This document shows, in pieces, positions 33,974 to 42,246 of a DNA stretch of 64,000 bases (the stretch's first letter is position 1; every line of letters starts with the position of its first letter). A program made the translations under genes and the position numbers. The notes beneath the pieces are model-generated. The model saw only the letters and a list, made by a program, of their open reading frames with translations. It was not told where the DNA came from and ran no database searches. Source of the DNA: Chloroflexota bacterium (lineage in GTDB: Bacteria; Chloroflexota; Anaerolineae; Anaerolineales; Anaerolineaceae); NCBI GenBank assembly GCA_012517865.1, contig JAAYUC010000018.1, positions 1 through 64,000 on the forward strand, read 5' to 3'.

Positions 33974-34858
33974 TTAAGCCGCATTATCAGCGAGCTCGCG
34001 GGCTCGCAAAGTGTTCTGCAAGAGCATGGCTATCGTCATGGGTCCGACGCCGCCGGGCACCGGCGTGATGGCGGACGCGACTTGAAGGGCTTCTTCAAAG
34101 GCAACGTCCCCAACCAGGCGGGAACCTTTGGGCGCGGAAGCGTCTTCCACGCGGTTGATACCCACATCTATCACAACAGCCCCGGGTTTAAGCCAGTCTC
34201 CGCGCACCATTTCCGGTTTTCCGATTGCCGCGATGAGCACATCCGCCTGCCGAACCACCGCGGGCAGGTCCCGGGTTTTTGAGTGGCAGATAGTCACGGT
34301 AGCGTCCGCCCGCACCAGCAGAAGCGCGACGGGCATGCCGACAATATTCGAGCGCCCCAGCACAACGGCATTGGAGCCGGCCAGCTTTGTTCCCGCTTTT
34401 TCCAGCAGCACCATCACACCCGCCGGCGTGCAGGGCACAAACAGGGGTTCGCGTCCCTTTTGCGCGAGCCTGCCGATATTGACCGGATGGAATCCGTCGA
34501 CGTCTTTGTTCAGTTCAATTGCACTGAGGACGCGTTCTTCATTCAGATGGGATGGCAGAGGCAGCTGCACCAGGATGCCGTTCACGTTGGGGTCCGCGTT
34601 CAGCCGGCGCACCAGTGCTTCAACTTCTTCCTGGCTGGCGTTCGCCGGCAGCTCGTAACCAAAAGAGCGGATGCCGACTTCGGCGCACATTTTTTGTTTG
34701 CTGCGCACATACACCTGCGACGCTGGGTTATCTCCGATCAGAACGGTTGCCAGACCGGGGACGGGCAGACCCAGGCGCGCGCGCTCTTCCACCTTTTGTT
34801 TTACATTTTCTCGTATCTCTGCGGCGATTTGTTTACCATTGATCAGGTGAGCTGTCAT
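33974..34858 (-). CDS. folD: Methylenetetrahydrofolate dehydrogenase/cyclohydrolase
   Basis: The 294-residue bifunctional enzyme interconverts methylene-, methenyl- and formyl-tetrahydrofolate. The active-site set is present: Tyr50 and Lys54 in YVRSKQKMCAEVGI, GILVQLPLP, VDGFHPVNIG, GRSNIVGMP and the C-terminal TPVPGGVGPMTIAML. A GAGGAAAC site precedes the ATG. It is the first gene of the fifteen-gene minus-strand run and faces udk across a short divergent promoter region. It is housekeeping, but would also serve formimino-group recovery in purine breakdown. Confidence 0.97.
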   Translation of the reverse strand: MTAHLINGKQIAAEIRENVKQKVEERARLGLPVPGLATVLIGDNPASQVYVRSKQKMCAEVGIRSFGYELPANASQEEVEALVRRLNADPNVNGILVQLPLPSHLNEERVLSAIELNKDVDGFHPVNIGRLAQKGREPLFVPCTPAGVMVLLEKAGTKLAGSNAVVLGRSNIVGMPVALLLVRADATVTICHSKTRDLPAVVRQADVLIAAIGKPEMVRGDWLKPGAVVIDVGINRVEDASAPKGSRLVGDVAFEEALQVASAITPVPGGVGPMTIAMLLQNTLRARELADNAA

Positions 34859-34884
34859 GTTTCCTCTATGCAGTTGGTGATGAG

Positions 34885-34909
34885 ATTATACCCGAATCGA
34901 CGGTATAAT
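34885..34909. promoter_or_regulatory. Divergent palindromic promoter of folD run and udk
   Basis: ATTATACC and GGTATAAT are perfect 8-bp arms separated by 9 bp. Each arm contains a TATAAT, one for each strand: minus at 34890-34885 toward folD (26 bases to its ATG), plus at 34904-34909 toward udk (6 bases to its ATG). The two -10 elements overlap each other's -35 zone. Confidence 0.6.
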
Positions 34910-34915
34910 TTCGTT

Positions 34916-35563
34916 ATGGATAAGACCGCGCTCCCATTGGTGATTGGCATTGCCGGAGGTTCCGGCTCCGGAAAGACTACCCTCGCGCAGTCCATTTTGG
35001 ACGCGATTGGGCGGGACCGGATTGCTTTTCTACCGCACGACGCGTATTACCGCGACCAGACGCAGCTCAGCTTTGAGGAGCGCCTGAAAGTCAATTATGA
35101 CCACCCCGACGCGTTGGAGACCGATTTGCTAATCCGGCACATCCTCGCGCTCAAGGCTGGAAAGGTGATTGAACGGCCGGTTTATGATTTTAAACTCTAC
35201 ACGCGCGCCTCGGAAATCATGTTGATTGAACCACGTCAGATTATTATGGTGGAAGGCATCTTGCTTTTCTATGAACCTCAGCTGCGGAAACTTTTCGATA
35301 TGAAGGTATACGTGGACGCGGACCCGGATATCTGTTTTATCCGCAGGCTCACCCGGGATATCGAAGAACGCGGGCGGTCGGTCGAATCGGTCGTGCAGCA
35401 GTATCTGAGCACGGTCCGCCCCAGTTATATTGAATTTGTGGAACCCTCCAAGCGGTTCGCGGATATCATTATTCCTGAAGGCGGGAAGAATACCGTCGCT
35501 TTGAATATGGTCATTGCCCGCTTGCAAGGGCTGCTTGATGATGCAAACAAGCTCACCAGCTAA
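34916..35563 (+). CDS. udk: Uridine kinase
   Basis: The 215-residue product phosphorylates uridine or cytidine. The P-loop GGSGSGKTT is at residues 14-22, and LPHDAYYRDQ and NYDHPDALETD, then FVRRLTRDI-like FIRRLTRDIEERGR, follow the Udk pattern. The start is the ATG at 34916, because a TATAAT lies only 6 bases upstream and there is no Shine-Dalgarno. A longer open frame upstream overlaps folD on the other strand and is not coding. The VTT-domain gene begins inside its last codons. Confidence 0.96.
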   Translation: MDKTALPLVIGIAGGSGSGKTTLAQSILDAIGRDRIAFLPHDAYYRDQTQLSFEERLKVNYDHPDALETDLLIRHILALKAGKVIERPVYDFKLYTRASEIMLIEPRQIIMVEGILLFYEPQLRKLFDMKVYVDADPDICFIRRLTRDIEERGRSVESVVQQYLSTVRPSYIEFVEPSKRFADIIIPEGGKNTVALNMVIARLQGLLDDANKLTS

Positions 35564-36101
35564 TAACGCGCTTAAGCCTGCCCAGGTAGTCTGGCGGGTC
35601 GTCCTGCTGATTGTCCTCATCGCGGCCACATTCACATTAATTATCTTCAGGGAACAGGTGCAGAAGCTGCAGGCCTTCGGCTATCCCGGCATTTTCCTTT
35701 TTTCTCTACTTTCCAACGCGACCATTCTGCTCCCTTTGCCAGGGGTGGTCTTTACCTCCTCTATGGGGGCGGTCTTTAATCCTTTTTGGGTAGCTCTCGC
35801 GGCTGGTTTAGGCGCCGCTCTTGGCGAAATTTCCGGGTATCTGGCGGGGGTAAGCGGGCAGATTTTGTTTGAAAACAAGGCCAATTATTCCAAAGTGATG
35901 GATTGGATGCGGAAATACGGCTTGTGGACCATCCTCGTGCTGGCATTTATCCCCAACCCGCTCTTTGATATCGCCGGGTTCGCGGCGGGTTCTCTAAAAA
36001 TCCCGGTCTGGAAATTCCTGCTGCTTTGCGCGATTGGAAAAATCGCGAAAATGCTGTTTTTTGCGTATCTCGGAGCGGGGCTTTTTTCCATCTTCAGCTG
36101 A
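35538..36101 (+). CDS. VTT/DedA-type small membrane protein
   Basis: The 187-residue protein has about five hydrophobic segments and the VTT-like pattern LLPLPGVVFTSSMGAVFNPF, then GLGAALGEISGYLAG and FIPNPLFDIAGFAAGS. Members of this superfamily act as lipid scramblases or transporters in other organisms; the role here is unknown. Its start (tandem ATG at 35538/35541) lies within the 3' end of udk by 26 bases, so translation is coupled. A weak AAGGGC site lies upstream. Confidence 0.85.
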   Translation: MMQTSSPANNALKPAQVVWRVVLLIVLIAATFTLIIFREQVQKLQAFGYPGIFLFSLLSNATILLPLPGVVFTSSMGAVFNPFWVALAAGLGAALGEISGYLAGVSGQILFENKANYSKVMDWMRKYGLWTILVLAFIPNPLFDIAGFAAGSLKIPVWKFLLLCAIGKIAKMLFFAYLGAGLFSIFS

Positions 36102-36157
36102 CCATGGGCTCTGTTCATGAATACAGGCTTACTGCTCCCGCGTAGAATCCTTTAAGT

Positions 36158-36163
36158 TATAAT
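36158..36163 (+). promoter_or_regulatory. -10 box implying a leaderless rsmG mRNA
   Basis: TATAAT ends 7 bases before the GTG start of rsmG, with no Shine-Dalgarno. It also contains the ATG that a naive start call would take. Confidence 0.55.
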
Positions 36164-36170
36164 GCCGGTT

Positions 36171-36887
36171 GTGGAAAATTTCGTGCAAAACGCGCGCCAG
36201 TTATTAGGGCTGCAGCTCAGCCGCGAACAGATTGCGGCGTTTAAACTCTTTCAGGATGAACTGATAGAGTGGAACAGCCGATTTAACCTGACCGCAATCC
36301 GGGATAAGGAAGGGATTGAGACCAAGCATTTTCTGGACTCCCTGACCTGTTTGATGGCTTTGGACCCAGCCGCTTCTCCGCGCAGCTTGATTGATGTCGG
36401 CACTGGCGCTGGCTTCCCTGGCATTCCTCTCAAATTAATTCTCCCGCAGTTGCGCCTGACCCTGGTCGAATCCATTCAAAAAAAGGCCGGCTTTTGCGTG
36501 CATATCGTCGAGAAGCTTGGGTTGCGGCAGGTGCAGGTGCTGGCGGAAAGGGCGGAGGACGTCGGGCAGAACCCTGAACACCGCGAAAGCTACGACCTGG
36601 CGACAGCCCGCGCGGTCGCCGCGATGCCCACACTTGTGGAATACCTGCTGCCTCTGGTGCGCATAGGCGGACTTGTGATTATGCAAAAAGGGGAAAGCGC
36701 TCAGCTCGAAGCCCTGCAAAGCGAAAAGGTCATCCAGCGTCTGGGCGGAAAAATCAAGGTCATCCTGCCTGTGGTGCTGCCCGGAGTCGTTGATGAACGC
36801 TATCTGGTGGTGCTGGAGAAGGTCGCGCGAACTTCCGCTGAGTTTCCTCGCCGAACCGGTCTGCCTTCCAAACAGCCGCTTGCTTAA
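36171..36887 (+). CDS. rsmG: 16S rRNA (guanine-N7) methyltransferase RsmG
   Basis: The product methylates G527 of 16S rRNA with S-adenosylmethionine. The family pattern is clear: EWNSRFNLTAIRDKEGIETKHFLDS, the SAM-binding IDVGTGAGFPGIPLK and VESIQKKAGF. I chose the GTG at 36171 (238 residues), because the upstream in-frame ATG at 36162 is part of a TATAAT promoter box. Some GidB proteins of this length are normal. The gene stands alone, followed by an unknown protein gene 53 bp later. Confidence 0.95.
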   Translation: MENFVQNARQLLGLQLSREQIAAFKLFQDELIEWNSRFNLTAIRDKEGIETKHFLDSLTCLMALDPAASPRSLIDVGTGAGFPGIPLKLILPQLRLTLVESIQKKAGFCVHIVEKLGLRQVQVLAERAEDVGQNPEHRESYDLATARAVAAMPTLVEYLLPLVRIGGLVIMQKGESAQLEALQSEKVIQRLGGKIKVILPVVLPGVVDERYLVVLEKVARTSAEFPRRTGLPSKQPLA

Positions 36888-36940
36888 TTCTATCTGCCCA
36901 TGTCCGCAACTCTGAGGCAGCACGCGGGGTTAATTTTTAT

Positions 36941-37882
36941 ATGACAGCCACTACAATAAACCCATTACCCAATCTCATGTTTCTTTGCGCGCCTGAGCCT
37001 AAAACGCTGCGCGCGCTTTTTGAAAACCGCTTCGTATTAGATGACCTGAAAAGCCTTGGCGCGGGGGTAGCTTTGGGGGTGCGGGATTTTTCTGAGGAAC
37101 ATGCCTTGGCGGTGCGTCTGCTGAACCGGTTGAACATTCCGGTTTCGGCGTGGCTGATGCCGTCGGGTGAGGAGAGCGGCCGCTGGGACTGCGCCCGGGT
37201 TGCTGAACATTATGATACCCTGACGCGCTGGTCGGAGCGCAAAGGCCTGCGCTGGTCGGCGGTTGGTTTTTCGGCCTGCACTCCTGGTAAAACTGAGGGG
37301 GCGGGCAAGCCTGCTGGAAATCCTGAAAACGCGTTCATTCAGCTGATTGAGCGCGCGCACGCGGACGGACTGGCCGTCGAGGTCTTTTACAACTGGCCAA
37401 AGGCTGACAAGCAGCCGGCAAAATATCTGGGGAGCCCCCGGTTCTCGGCGCGGATTCCGACCAATGTGGAACGCTGTGTAAACCTGGAGCCCTGCCGCCT
37501 GAAAGCAGGCGGCGAGCTTTCCGCTCCTCGTGAGCGCAGCCAGGCAGTATGCGTCAGCAGTACGCGGGCAGGCCAATATCCAGCAGAAGGGGCAGGCGGA
37601 GAAGCGAAGACCTGGCCCGAATTCGCGCAGGAACTGCGCCTCGCCCGGCAGGAGAGCGCCGCGCTGTACATACTGTCGCTGGAAAGCTGCGCGAAGCAGG
37701 GCTTTTTGGACCGCATGGTTACACTGGAATGGAACGGGGAAATTCCAGGAGCGGAAGGCAGAAAAGCCGGCGGCGTCCGCAAAATTCAGGGGGAACTCCG
37801 GAAAAGGCCCTGGCTGGTGGTTACCGCGCTGATGGGTTTTGTGGGTGGAGCGTTCCTGATCGCCGGCAAGAAGAAAAAATAA
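36941..37882 (+). CDS. Hypothetical tail-anchored protein
   Basis: The 313-residue protein is not recognised. The N-terminal part (1-190) alternates strand and helix like a TIM-barrel (NLMFLCAPEPKTLRALF, GAGVALGVRDFSEEHA, NIPVSAWLMPSGEES, LRWSAVGF, GLAVEVFYNWP). No catalytic acid pair is certain. A Gly/Ala/Lys-rich middle is poorly ordered. The C-terminus has one membrane helix (WLVVTALMGFVGGAFLIAG) and ends in KKKK, so it is probably anchored in the membrane with the bulk in the cytoplasm. There is no Shine-Dalgarno; TAATTT lies 4 bases before the ATG. Confidence 0.65.
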   Translation: MTATTINPLPNLMFLCAPEPKTLRALFENRFVLDDLKSLGAGVALGVRDFSEEHALAVRLLNRLNIPVSAWLMPSGEESGRWDCARVAEHYDTLTRWSERKGLRWSAVGFSACTPGKTEGAGKPAGNPENAFIQLIERAHADGLAVEVFYNWPKADKQPAKYLGSPRFSARIPTNVERCVNLEPCRLKAGGELSAPRERSQAVCVSSTRAGQYPAEGAGGEAKTWPEFAQELRLARQESAALYILSLESCAKQGFLDRMVTLEWNGEIPGAEGRKAGGVRKIQGELRKRPWLVVTALMGFVGGAFLIAGKKKK

Positions 37883-38209
37883 TCAATTCTGCCGCGTAAG
37901 GCCCCTTTTTTTCAGTGGGTGCCCGCCCCGGAGCGGGCTTGAGCTACAGTTTTTTTCTACGCAGTTATTTGGAAAAAGGGGCTTTACCGTCTTTCCCCTG
38001 GCAAGGCCAGACAGCCCCGGGAGAGATACCATAATTCACTCGCGCGGCTGCGCGGCCTGAACAAAAAACCAGCCTGTTTTTCCTGTTAATCGTTTTTCGT
38101 CCGCGTAAATGGCAAAACCTGGCAAACCTTAATGGCTGTAAAAGCCCGCCCGGACTGGTAGGGAAATCCGTGTTAAACTTAAAGATTGCAAACTACGGAA
38201 AGCTTAACC
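37883..38209 (+). other. Spacer with terminator and long inverted repeat
   Basis: No gene is seen. A hairpin GCCCGC/GCGGGC (37921-37938) is followed 11 bases later by seven T residues (37950-37956). It is enclosed by an outer inverted repeat, AAGGCCCCTTTTT (37898-37910) with AAAAAGGGGCTTT (37973-37985), perfect apart from one G-T pair. The rest holds AT-rich upstream DNA of pth with a TAAACT at 38173-38178 as a possible -10. Confidence 0.55.
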
Positions 38210-38797
38210 ATGGACTCTACAAACGACACCGCGATGATTATCGGCCTGGGGAATCCCGGCGTGCAATACCGCTATACCCGCCACAATGCCGGGTTCATGG
38301 TGGCGCAGGCTCTGGCGGATAAACTTGGCATCAGTCTTACCAGGGTTAAGTTCCGCAGTCAGGTGGGCAGCGGCCGGCTGGACGGCATCCCTGTGATTAT
38401 CGCGAAACCGCTGACCTATATGAACGAATCGGGCAGCGCGGTATCCTCTCTGCTGCACTACTTTAAGGTGCCGCTGAATCGCCTTTTGGTAATTCACGAT
38501 GACCTCGATTTGCCCCTGGGAACGCTGCGCCTGCGCCCCGGTGGAGGCAGCGCTGGGCAGCGCGGTATGCAGTCTATCGCCGACAAGTTGGGCACCAACG
38601 CTTTTCCCCGCTTGCGTTTTGGTATTGGCAGACCACCGGGCAGAATGGACCCGGCCGACTATGTGTTGGAAAAATTTGGCGCCTCCGAACAGGAATTGCT
38701 CAAAATGACGCTGGACCAGGCCGCAGCTGCTGCCGTGACCTTTATTCGCGAAGGTTTAGAAAAAGCAATGAACCTATACAATGGTGAAGTCGGCTGA
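38210..38797 (+). CDS. pth: Peptidyl-tRNA hydrolase
   Basis: The 195-residue enzyme releases peptides from stalled peptidyl-tRNA. Family marks are IIGLGNPGVQYRYTRHNAGF (catalytic His in RHNAGF), KPLTYMNESGSAV, VIHDDLDLPLG and GGGSAGQRGMQSI; the Asn of the usual G-x-NG is replaced by Gly-Gln here (SAGQRG instead of S-x-G-HNG), which is unusual. The ATG at 38210 has only a weak GGAAAG upstream. An in-frame ATG at 38234 would start right at the conserved part. The gene overlaps mfd by 17 bases. Confidence 0.93.
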   Translation: MDSTNDTAMIIGLGNPGVQYRYTRHNAGFMVAQALADKLGISLTRVKFRSQVGSGRLDGIPVIIAKPLTYMNESGSAVSSLLHYFKVPLNRLLVIHDDLDLPLGTLRLRPGGGSAGQRGMQSIADKLGTNAFPRLRFGIGRPPGRMDPADYVLEKFGASEQELLKMTLDQAAAAAVTFIREGLEKAMNLYNGEVG

Positions 38798-41700
38798 CCA
38801 CCCTCTTTTAAAACATCTGAGCGGTCTCAGCGCTTATCAGGATTTGCTCTCCCGTCTCTCGGAAGGGCAATTCCGGGATTCTGAGCGTTTTGGTATGGGT
38901 CTTCCGCGCGCTTCCCGCCTCGCGCTTTTGGCGGCGCTGCGAGCGGACCTGGAAGTGCCGATTTTGTTGCTTACCAACCGAGCGGACCGCGCGCTGGGAT
39001 TGTATGATGAGCTGAATTTTTGGTTGGGTTCCGAACGGAATTATTACTTCCCGGAGCCCAATCCCCTCTTTTATGAAGCACTGCCCTGGTCGGAATCGAC
39101 CCGCAAAGAACGGCTGGCAGTGCTCTCCGAGCTCTCGAAGCTGCTGCTGCCGGGAGCGGAAAAGGACCCTGTTCCGCCGGTCGTTGTCGCTCCCATCCGG
39201 GCGGTGATGACCCGCACCGTTCCCCGGCGTGAATTCCTGCGCGCGGCCCAGCGCCTGAAGGTGGGTGACCAGCGCGACCCGCAGGAGTTGGTTCAAAGCT
39301 GGGTGGGTTTGGGTTACCAGTACAGCAATATCGTGGTGCAGAGCGGGCAGTTCTCCCGCAGAGGCGGCATACTCGACATCTGGTCTCCTTCCGAGGCGCT
39401 GCCTGTGCGCGTGGAATTTTTCGGAGATGAGATTGACACGCTGCGGCAGTTCAACCCTGCCACGCAGCGCACACAGCAACCGCTCGAAAGCACCCTGATA
39501 TTCCCGGCCTCAGAAGCGATGCCCTCCGCTGCCGAAAAAATGGGAATCCCGCTCGCGAATCTAAGCGAATTCCGGCTGCCGGAGATCTATGCTTTCCCGT
39601 CCAGCCTGATGGATTACCTGCCAGACAGCGCGCTCATCCTTCTGGATGGTGAAGAATTTATCACCGCCGCGGTAAATGATATTGAGGAAGAATCAATCGC
39701 GCGATTTAAAGCCCTGGTGGAACAGAAAGCGCTTCCAGCGGATTTCCCTGTGCCTTACATCACCTGGTCCGAAATCGAAGACAGCTTCGCGCGGCGTCAG
39801 GTGCTCGAACTTGGACATACCAACGCGGTCGGGGGCACTCCGCTCGCTTCCGCTTTTGAACCCGGACCGCGTTTTGCCGGGAAGTTGAAGGATTTTCAGG
39901 CTCACGTTGCTAACCTTGAGCGCAAAGGCCAGGATTGGACCGTGGTTTCCCGTCAGGCTGCCCGCCTGCGCCAGCTTTGGCTTGAAAGCAGCCCTGATTT
40001 CCCGGCGCAAGAAGCCGCTTCGCGTTTTATGGAGGGCTCATTAAGCGGCGGGTGGGTGCTTCAGCGCGGCGGGGGCAGCGCGCACCACCTATTAACCGAC
40101 AGTGAAATTTTTGGGTGGGGCCGCCCTCAGGTTCGCCGGAAAGCCCCGGTAATTTCTGAAGCGCCGGAACTGGTCTTTGGCGACCTGAAACCAGGGGATT
40201 GGGTGGTCCATGTGGACCACGGCATCGGCCAGTTTGTCGGGCTGCTCAGCCCGGTTATCGACGGCGTGCAGCGGGAATACCTGACCATCCAGTATAAGGA
40301 TAATGACATCCTGTACGTGCCTATCCATCAGGCTGACCGGGTTTCGCGTTACATTGGCGCTGAAGGAGGCCCGCCGTCTATCAGCCGGCTGGGCAGTCAG
40401 GAATGGACGCAGACCAAACAGCGCGTGCGGCGCGCTGTGCAGGAGGTCGCCGCTGAACTCTTGGACCTGTACGCCAAACGTCAGGTCGCCGAGGGGTTCA
40501 GCTTCAGCCCGGACAGCGACTGGCAGCGAGAGTTGGAAGCCAGCTTTCCCTATATCGAGACCCCGGACCAGTTGAAAGCGATTGAGCAGGTCAAAGCAGA
40601 TATGGAATCACCCCGACCGATGGACCGGCTGCTTTGCGGTGACGTTGGGTACGGCAAGACGGAAGTGGCTCTGCGCGCGGCTTTCAAGGCGGTCGCGGAC
40701 GGCAAGCAAGTGGCGGTGCTGGTGCCGACGACCGTCCTGGCGCAGCAGCATTACGACACGTTCCGCGAACGGCTGGCAACTTTCCCGGTGAACGTGGAAA
40801 TGCTCTCGCGCTTCCGCAGCCAAAAAGAACAGACAGATATTATCAAGCGCCTGGCCAATAAACAGGTGGATATTGTTATTGGCACGCACCGCCTGATTTC
40901 CAGCGACGTAGGATTTAAGGACCTGGGGCTGGTCATTATTGATGAGGAGCAGCGCTTTGGCGTTTCCCACAAAGAGCACCTGAAAAGACTGCGCAACTCG
41001 GTCGACGTCCTGACGCTGACTGCCACGCCAATCCCGCGTACCCTCTACATGGCGCTGACCGGCGTCCGCGATATTTCCAACATCAATTCGCCGCCGGAAG
41101 AACGGCTGCCGATAATCACGCACATCGGTCCTTACGACCCGAAACTGGTGCGCGAGGCGGTCATCCGCGAACTGGACCGCGGCGGCCAGGTTTTCTTTGT
41201 GCACAATCGCGTGCAGTCCATACCAGCGGTTTACAACCATTTGCAGAACCTGGTCCCGGAAGCGACAATCGGGATCGCGCACGGCCAGATGGATGAGGAG
41301 CAGCTGGCGGATGTGATGCACGCCTTCACCTCCGGACAGTTTGATATCTTATTGTGCACCTCCATTATTGAGTCCGGCCTGGATATCCCCAACGCCAACA
41401 CGCTGATTATTGACCGCGCGGATACATTCGGCCTGGCACAGCTTTATCAGCTGCGCGGCAGAGTTGGGCGGGGTGCCCAGCGCGCGTTCGCGTACCTGTT
41501 CCGCAGCGCGCGCCACCAACCAACGCCGGAAGGGCAGGAACGCCTTGAGGTGCTGGCGGATAATTCCCAGCTTGGGGCGGGCTATGCCATTGCCATGCGC
41601 GACCTGGAAATGCGCGGTGCTGGGGACTTGTTGGGCACGCGCCAGTCCGGCTACATTGCCGCGGTGGGTTTCCAGCTTTATACCAGGCTGCTTTCCCAGG

Positions 41701-42209
41701 CGGTGCGTTCACTTCGGGCAGCGTCCGGGCTGGAATCGGAATCTGAGAGCGGTTTACCCTGGTTGGACGCTCCCAGCCTGACCATCAACATCGAGCTGCC
41801 TCTCTCCAGCGAAATTCCGGCCAGCTACATCCCGGACCAGGAGCTGCGGCTGACGCTCTACCGCAGAATCGCGTCCATTCGCAGCGAGGAAGAGCTGACC
41901 TCCACCGAAATTGAGTTTGCCGACCGCTTTGGCGAACCCCCTCAGGGTGTGAAAGACTTGTTGTTTCAGATGAAAATCAAAATTCTGGGTGAGCGGGCTG
42001 GCCTGGAGTCCATCAGCATCATCAACAATCAACTGGTGCTCAGTTACCCGCCGCTGCCCAAAGGTGCGGGACAGCGCGGGCTTCCGGAGGTGGACCCTGC
42101 CGCGCGGGCTGGAAAAAATGCTTATTGGATTAATCTGGCCGGCTTGAAGAACGAAAGCTGGCAGGAAGTGCTTATGCGCGTGCTGCGAAAACTGCCGGAG
42201 AGGGCCTGA
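38781..42209 (+). CDS. mfd: Transcription-repair coupling factor
   Basis: The 1142-residue DNA translocase removes RNA polymerase stalled at lesions and recruits UvrA. It has the UvrB-like N-terminal part (to about 350) with FSRRGGILDIWSP, the CarD-like RNA polymerase interaction domain (PGDWVVHVDHGIGQFVG near 475), and the superfamily 2 helicase core. The core has GDVGYGKTEVALRAA, DEEQRFGV, TATPIPRTLYM and QLYQLRGRVGRG, and a TRCF domain follows. The length is normal. Its ATG lies inside pth, so the two are cotranslated. Confidence 0.97.
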   Translation: MVKSADHPLLKHLSGLSAYQDLLSRLSEGQFRDSERFGMGLPRASRLALLAALRADLEVPILLLTNRADRALGLYDELNFWLGSERNYYFPEPNPLFYEALPWSESTRKERLAVLSELSKLLLPGAEKDPVPPVVVAPIRAVMTRTVPRREFLRAAQRLKVGDQRDPQELVQSWVGLGYQYSNIVVQSGQFSRRGGILDIWSPSEALPVRVEFFGDEIDTLRQFNPATQRTQQPLESTLIFPASEAMPSAAEKMGIPLANLSEFRLPEIYAFPSSLMDYLPDSALILLDGEEFITAAVNDIEEESIARFKALVEQKALPADFPVPYITWSEIEDSFARRQVLELGHTNAVGGTPLASAFEPGPRFAGKLKDFQAHVANLERKGQDWTVVSRQAARLRQLWLESSPDFPAQEAASRFMEGSLSGGWVLQRGGGSAHHLLTDSEIFGWGRPQVRRKAPVISEAPELVFGDLKPGDWVVHVDHGIGQFVGLLSPVIDGVQREYLTIQYKDNDILYVPIHQADRVSRYIGAEGGPPSISRLGSQEWTQTKQRVRRAVQEVAAELLDLYAKRQVAEGFSFSPDSDWQRELEASFPYIETPDQLKAIEQVKADMESPRPMDRLLCGDVGYGKTEVALRAAFKAVADGKQVAVLVPTTVLAQQHYDTFRERLATFPVNVEMLSRFRSQKEQTDIIKRLANKQVDIVIGTHRLISSDVGFKDLGLVIIDEEQRFGVSHKEHLKRLRNSVDVLTLTATPIPRTLYMALTGVRDISNINSPPEERLPIITHIGPYDPKLVREAVIRELDRGGQVFFVHNRVQSIPAVYNHLQNLVPEATIGIAHGQMDEEQLADVMHAFTSGQFDILLCTSIIESGLDIPNANTLIIDRADTFGLAQLYQLRGRVGRGAQRAFAYLFRSARHQPTPEGQERLEVLADNSQLGAGYAIAMRDLEMRGAGDLLGTRQSGYIAAVGFQLYTRLLSQAVRSLRAASGLESESESGLPWLDAPSLTINIELPLSSEIPASYIPDQELRLTLYRRIASIRSEEELTSTEIEFADRFGEPPQGVKDLLFQMKIKILGERAGLESISIINNQLVLSYPPLPKGAGQRGLPEVDPAARAGKNAYWINLAGLKNESWQEVLMRVLRKLPERA

Positions 42210-42230
42210 TTTCACCTTTTGGCGCTGTGT

Positions 42231-42236
42231 TATACT
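42231..42236 (+). promoter_or_regulatory. Possible -10 box for the G5-3D gene
   Basis: TATACT lies 10 bases before the ATG of the G5-3D protein gene, within the 37-bp gap after mfd. No Shine-Dalgarno precedes the ATG, so a very short or absent leader is likely. Confidence 0.4.
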
Positions 42237-42246
42237 GCAAAAACAG

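Noticed and set aside
34283-34915. 5' extension of udk
   Set aside because: This stretch is antisense to folD and includes a promoter; Udk similarity starts at 34916.
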